From Liolophura sinensis (lineage: Eukaryota > Mollusca > Polyplacophora > Chitonida > Chitonidae): a DNA stretch of 64,000 nucleotides. This document shows, in pieces, positions 58,370 to 64,000 of this stretch; position 1 is the first letter of the stretch, and each line of letters begins with the position of its first letter. Both the position numbers and the translations under genes were made by a program. The stretch spans positions 9,785,504 to 9,849,503 of the forward strand of contig NC_088298.1 in NCBI RefSeq assembly GCF_032854445.1. The letters run 5' to 3'. The notes under the pieces were generated by a model that saw only the letters and a program-made list of their open reading frames with translations, did not search any database and was not told the DNA's origin.

Positions 58370-58637
58370 GGGGCCTCCGTGGCTCCGTCGGTTAGCGCGC
58401 TAGCGCAGCGTAATGACCCAGGAGCCTCTCACCAATGCGGTCGCTGTGAGTTCAAGTCCAGCTCATGCTGGCTTCCTCTCCGGCTGTAAGTGGGAAGGTC
58501 TGTCAGCAACCTGCGGATGGCCGTGGGTTTCCCCCGGGCTCAGCCCGGTTTCCACCCACCATAATGCTGGCCGCCGTCTTATAAGTGAAATATTCTTGAG
58601 TACGGCGTAAAACACCAATCAAATAAATAAATAAATA
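58370..58637 (+). mobile_element. full-length SINE A
   Basis: Complete copy from ggggcctccgtggctccgtc to ggcgtaaaacaccaatcaa and (AAAT)n. Confidence 0.93.
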
Positions 58638-59215
58638 TAACGCAAGGTCAGGGAATGGCTGCTAGTTTATTAAAGTACCTGGCTTACCTCCGGACTCTCC
58701 AGTTTCCTCCCACAAATACTAGCATCTGTTTTTATCTTCGTACAGCATGAACACCGATCAGACATTCTAGTAGTATGGGAGACATTCCCGGTGAAGTTGC
58801 GAGTATTGTTTGTAAATGTACAAATTGCCATGCCGTTAATCTGTGTAATCTATCTAGAGATCTACAATTCAAAGTTAAACTGGAACAAGTTAAAAGTTAA
58901 ATGTTTTGAAGTGTCAGGTTTAGTTACAAGTTCATGACTCAGAATTTTTAAAATTTGAAATTAGAAAAATGAATGACATAACACCAAATATAACACTAAA
59001 TGCGTTTCAATTTTATAATTATTGTTTTTTTTCCCCTAATTCTGGCGCTAGGAGGCTAGTGATTTGCTACTTTTTAAGCATATACACGAACAGAATAAAA
59101 CCCTAACTGAAGAAAATTAATAAGATACCATATGTTAACCGTTAATTGTGACCATTTGCCAACTATCACACTGTCGCCAATGCTCTGGTTTTACTCGGTA
59201 TCCTGTTGTCTTTGT

Positions 59216-61237
59216 TTACTAAGCATAACATAAGGCATCACACGGTTCGATATAGACCAAATGACAAATCACCCAAGATAGTATAGATTGTCACCAAGCA
59301 TCGTGTGTGGGAATATTCGTAGTAGTCACATGATCTGATTACTGATCAATGATAGTTTCGTAGTTGTGTTTTATGAGACCAGTATACAAGCTGTTATAGA
59401 AGTACCCTAAACTTTTAATTTTTGTTGTTCATTTGTATTTAATTCAGTGAGCGTGAGCGTGAGACTGATTGATTGTTAAGTCAACGTTAGAATGCGAAGG
59501 TATGTCGGCAGTGTGCGGTGCTCGTTGTAGTGCACCATCTGTACTGTCACCACAAGGTCACGTTGACTGAACGAAATTGCATTTCTGTGTTTGTCTCATC
59601 CAAAAGTAAATTTTAATTCATATGTAGATCATGTCATAAGTAGTCAGAGTGAAGATCTGCGTAGGTAAAATCATACAAGTAACTGTAATTGTACGGTTAT
59701 GTTGATAAGAATGATAGCCGACCGCTCCACTGTAAAACGAGTCCAGTACGTAGAGTGCACGTTCAAGGGCAGATAACTTTTGTTTACACTGTCGTCTGTA
59801 TACTATGCATGTATTGCACCGTTTCAATGTTAGTACTCGTTGAATGGTTAATTATTTCTTTTGTATAAGAATTAACACCAAAACACAAAATAACAGAAAT
59901 CCAGTTCATGTTTTATTAATTACTTGTATTGTAATGAATTCAGTGAAATCGGTAATCTGTAAGCAAATAAGTAAGGCTCCCAAGAAACCAAGCCAGAATT
60001 GTCTGTCAGTGTAGAAGTACAGTTCACCCACAGGTTGAGAGCTGTAAGCCTACATGATGTAATAAAGCTTCAGAACCGTATCAGCCATGGTTGCCGTCCT
60101 TTCCTCAATCTACCCACGCTCTTACACGTGCAGACAATATCCATCGAGTAGATCAGTCATGTTACTTAATATCTGTATTAGCCACTCGACATAATATACA
60201 TTGTAAGTAAAACATCGTCTTCGACTAAACTATTGTCAAACACGGTGCGGATTTCAACATCATCACATGCCAACACAACGTATAGATTATCAACAATCGC
60301 TGTGCTACAGCGGATTATCGCCAAACATCGCTGTTTGTCACTAAATATAGATAATAGTGCTGCAGCAGACTGTCACAGAAGTATCGTGCATGTCTCAATT
60401 AAATCAGAGTTACACGTTTGCAACTAACTTTGTTGGTGACAGATGGAGTTGAACACAGATCTCGTGATGCAAAATCCAGCATTCTACAACCATCAACCAG
60501 TTTTTGGCAATATATACAAAAGAAAACCAAACTTCATGTCAAAGCTCCCTTTCGCGAATGTAAAACTCTTATCTGATGAAGTACCTGGAACGGACGAGAG
60601 TATTTATAGGATGGCAGCATGGCTATGTAGTCAGAAATTAAAGGATACATGCCACATGCCTGCTTGCAGAAAGAAGCCTTAGCCTAAGGGAAATGTCATC
60701 GTTCTTTTAGTGAACGGCTAAGGTAACCATCTACTTTTATGAATCTACATTAAAACAAGATTAACTAATGGGAGGTCTTTCCGCCTTTATAAACCAGAAA
60801 AATGAGGGCTTTATTCTTTATACGGATATACTGAAAAGAGATATGCGAAGACTTTTTAAGGATATAGCGTCGAAATTAGACACACATGTGATGGGGAGCA
60901 CGCTCTCTGTTACCTCCATGGTAACGTGTGGCCGGTTAAAGAACATCTAACAAAGCGCCTGAGAGTACTCTTATCCGAAGCGCAATTGCTGGTCACACTA
61001 AGACACATCGCTTAAGGTCTTCACGGCATATCGGAATCCATAACAATGTGTGGAGACGACACTGTGTGTGCCACTCTGCCTGCGATAAATTTTCCAGGGA
61101 TTGACTCTCAGTGAAGAACCCCTTAAGATTTTCATAAATTGCTTTTCCCAGGGCGCTAGATGACATGATTACAATACAGGAACCACTCCGTGACGAGGTG
61201 AACGGTGTGCCGGAAAGGCTTCCTCTCCTTAAATGTT
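59216..61237. other. unrecognised right-hand region
   Basis: Short open frames at 60233-60427 and 60443-60682 on the plus strand lack recognisable motifs and splice partners. No SINE was seen here. 63190-64000 is likewise unassigned, with a donor-like aaaaggtgagt at about 63495 after an AT-rich upstream segment. Confidence 0.4.
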
Positions 61238-62720
61238 GAAGAATGAATGAATGAATGATTATGCTTTAACGCCACATCGGCAATATTTCAGCCATATCGT
61301 GGCGAGAGCAAGATGAAAACACGAGGCGATTGAGGTTTCCGATATGGTGGTAAGAGCATCAAAAATGAAACAAATATTTGGACATGTTTAAAACAGATTA
61401 GAATAACCAAAACAGTTAAAACTGGAAAACCCTCATTTTAAAAATAATATATCAAGAAATGTATATATAACTTTATCGATAAATATTTATATCTTATGAT
61501 AAAGGCCAATGGCCTTCAAATAACTGATGACAACATCGCCAGCGATGTTGTCAAATAAATCATATATAGAGTTGACTGTGTAGAATCTCTGACGAACTTG
61601 GGCAAAGTCCCGATGTCAACCAAGATATGTTTGATGCCATATTGGGCATCGCATCCAACACACTCGGGAGGACTGCTCCCATCTAGTATGAAATTGTGCG
61701 TTAGGCGACACCTTGTTAAGACTACTTGGTCTCTACGAGACTTTTCGCATAGCATGAAGTTTATTATGGACCTGCAAGTTCCATTCACCCTGCCAAAGGC
61801 AACGAATATATTTAAGAATATTGGACCTCATGTCAGTATAAGGGGTTTTTATCGTTGATATGGGTTTATTTATGGCAGCTTTCGCCTCCCTGTCTGCGAC
61901 TGTGTTTCCATGGATACCAATATGACTTGGTATCCAGCAGAATATGTCTTTACCTTTTCTAATTAGTTTCCTATGTATAACTAAAATTTGCAGGATCAAG
62001 GGATTTTTAAATTTGTTATTCTGTATTGCCAATAGGCAAGAGAACGAGTCAGTGCATATCATTGCCCTCTGGGCATGCCCAGAAGAAACATATGATAGGA
62101 GTATAGCTCTGGCCTCGGCAGAGAATTTTGAAGAAGAGGGTGGAAGACGAAAGGAAGACACTCGCTGCTCCATGACAGCCGCAGCCGCAACCCTGTCCCC
62201 ATCCTTCGACCCGTCAGTGTATATAAATTTATAATCCATATAATTAGCTTTAATTTCAGCTAAACCTTGCTGAATTATAAGAGGAGTTATATTCGATTTA
62301 TTATATTTACGTAGATCAAATATTAGTTTAGGTTGTGGAAGAAGCCATGGAGGAGACTCCGGAAAAGACACAGGAGCTATGTCCTCCAGCTTGATGTTAG
62401 CTTCCACAATATGGTCCTATATACGAAGACCGAACGAAGGGATCGTGTTAGGATATTTATTATATTTGTCTACATATAATGGATTGAAAACACAGTCGTA
62501 GGCAGGGTTTGTTGGATGTCCTTTAAGCTTTGTAGCATATTGAAGGCTAAGTTTTATACGTGGGTTATAGAAAGAAGGCTCATTTGCCTCCACGTATAAA
62601 CTGTCTACTGGTGAGGTTCTAAAAGCACCAAGGCTGAGCCTCAAACATTGGTGATGAACAGGATCCAACATTTTAATATACGACTTCCTAGCGGAATAAA
62701 TGTTGAAGATGTCTGTCACT
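61238..62720 (-). mobile_element. 3' half of an RNase H-bearing LINE, degenerate
   Basis: The minus strand encodes the end of the RT region (62719-62417), one in-frame TAG, then an RNase H domain (about 62300-61800) with YTDGSK, SAEARAILL, CTDSFSC and NTVADREAK supplying D, E, D, D. A frameshift near 61745 leads into REKSRRDQ/LTRCRLTH and a CxxC-type motif. The 3' UTR ends in ggcgttaaagcataatcatt with (ATTC)n at about 61240. 5' truncated near 62720. Probably I/Jockey-related. Confidence 0.85.
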
Positions 62721-62870
62721 CAAATTTAAGGTTAGTTTAAGAATGCCTGGAGGACCATTTAACTAATGTGTTTTTAACCCAGGTTATCAAGAATGAAAGC
62801 AATAATATCATTATTAAGTCTAAAAAAGATAACAAAAGAAGGAAAAAATAAACTGGGTCATAAAATTACT

Positions 62871-63186
62871 GTATGTCCCAGGTTTAAGTGAAAAACTAAG
62901 GCCTATATTGCCGAAGAAAGACTTTCAGGTAGTTTCCGTTATACGGAAAACATTGCATAATATTTTAACAAATGTCAAAGATATTGAACCTCACAAAAAT
63001 ATAGAAAACATCATCTACAACACAGTCCGTAAGTGTGGAGGCGGATGCATTGAAGAGACTGGTAGGCCTCTTTGTCACAAAATGAGGGAAAATAAGAAAG
63101 CTGTTCAGACAGTTGAAGTTATTAAATTTGCATCAGCTGAACATAGCTGGAGATGTATCAAAGTATCATCTACGGAGCCACATTAG
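62871..63186 (+). pseudogene. Penelope-like element fragment, GIY-YIG endonuclease end
   Basis: Plus-strand frame reading YVPGLSEKLRPIL, then RKTLHNILTN, IIYNTVRKC, GCIEETGRPL and a KMRENKKAVQ...SAEHSWR stretch. This order matches the RT-to-GIY-YIG end of PLEs, where YIGETGR and EHKKAV are typical. The YIG is replaced by CIE, so it is decayed. It begins immediately beside the truncated LINE. Confidence 0.65.
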
Positions 63187-64000
63187 AAAAAAAAAACGAA
63201 AAATTATGGAGGTGTTTTTAGTTTTGTTATAAATACAACCCTTTACTCAACACACACTAGCATTCATATCAACAATATCTGGGATAAGTTTATTCCAAAA
63301 ACGTAACTTCATTTCAGCCGTATTTCTTTACCGTAATAATTTTACATTTGCCCACTGAGATTAGTTAGTAATAGTTATGGCATGATCACATGATTACTAC
63401 AGAGGGGCGAATAAAAATAGCTAAATAGGGGGCAGGAAACCAGCCACCATTTCGTGGGTGCTCCACATTCCCTCGCCAAAAAAACGAGAAAAGGTGAGTA
63501 ATGTACAGTTTGTCAATAAATTAAAAAGTTGTATGGGATGCGTTTTCAACAAGTTTTGATAAATCTCTGTCTAAACATTAAAATTACACGTGGTTTTAAT
63601 TATTTTTGAAGTGATTGGATATCATTACTCGGTTGCCAGGCTTCACCTTTCTTCACCTTTCTTCACCTTTGTTCACATGGTTGTATCACTTCATTTGGTT
63701 CATTTGATGTTTTACCTTCGCATTTCAGTTTTAACTATAACATCCTCTCCTGTTCACCTTACAGGGCGACTTTAGAGATTTTTGAGAAGTTTGAATTTCT
63801 TGTAAGTAATGTTGATACCAGAGGTATCATTTTAAGGGCTCTGTGTGCTTCTCAAAGTGCATTTTTACATAACAAACTTTAGAAGAAATACATGTGCAAT
63901 GCCACTAAGGACATTTTGTATTGCACAAATGACTTATGTTTTACATTTATAGCAAACTTCAGTGCTTTTCTTTTTCCTGATTAAACAAACGACAACACAT

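Noticed and set aside
60443-60682. 79-codon plus-strand open frame with an ordinary-looking composition
   Set aside because: No recognised domain, no splice partner and no sign of a promoter; could be a lone exon but cannot be supported.

Overview
This is animal nuclear DNA, most likely from a mollusc. It has long AT-rich introns, GT/AG-bounded exons, many tRNA-derived SINEs of the types common in bivalves and gastropods, LINE remnants, Penelope-like (PLE) remnants, MITE-like foldbacks, minisatellites and (AT)n tracts. The species cannot be named from the sequence. Almost none of the long open frames are genes. The real genes were assembled exon by exon from splice sites, reading phase and family motifs.

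Three genes are supported, all on the minus strand. (1) 13505 to 249: a secreted DUF885-family protein (predicted metallohydrolase, motif HETVPGHH). It has 13 coding exons in the window (461 codons) and continues past the left edge. Its last visible exon exists as two tandem in-frame 108-nt versions 70 nt apart, which looks like a mutually exclusive exon pair. A vestigial copy of its signal-peptide exon lies upstream at 16215-16256. (2) 36775 to 26691: a 12-exon astacin metalloprotease (476 aa). (3) 53424 to 42084: an 11-exon astacin metalloprotease (491 aa). Both astacins have a signal peptide, a furin-type propeptide site, the astacin zinc motif, a Met-turn, an EGF-like cysteine cluster, a Thr-rich linker and three ShKT domains. 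Six of the exons have identical lengths in the two genes, so they are tandem duplicates. One intron between the Cys-rich part and ShKT1 is present in gene 2 and absent in gene 3.

The rest is intron or intergenic DNA filled with repeats: SINE family A (head 'ggcctccgtggctcag', tail 'ggcgtaaaacaccaatc'), SINE families B and C, an approximately 270-bp family here called D (about 20 copies, both strands), a family E, MITE-like foldbacks, a broken APE/RT LINE with two SINE insertions (21530-25160), an RNase H-bearing LINE 3' half (61238-62720) with a second truncated copy (55010-55375), and PLE fragments (42850-43025 and 62871-63186). The 3' ends of SINEs A, B and C resemble the 3' end of the RNase H LINE, suggesting that this LINE lineage mobilises them.

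The three genes encode secreted proteins: two extracellular proteases probably matured by furin-like cleavage, and one DUF885 enzyme with a potentially switchable segment just after its HExxPGHH motif. No operon-like coupling is expected; the shared strand of the astacins reflects tandem duplication. The right third (53.5-64 kb) shows no confident gene, only one candidate first exon near 57.1 kb.
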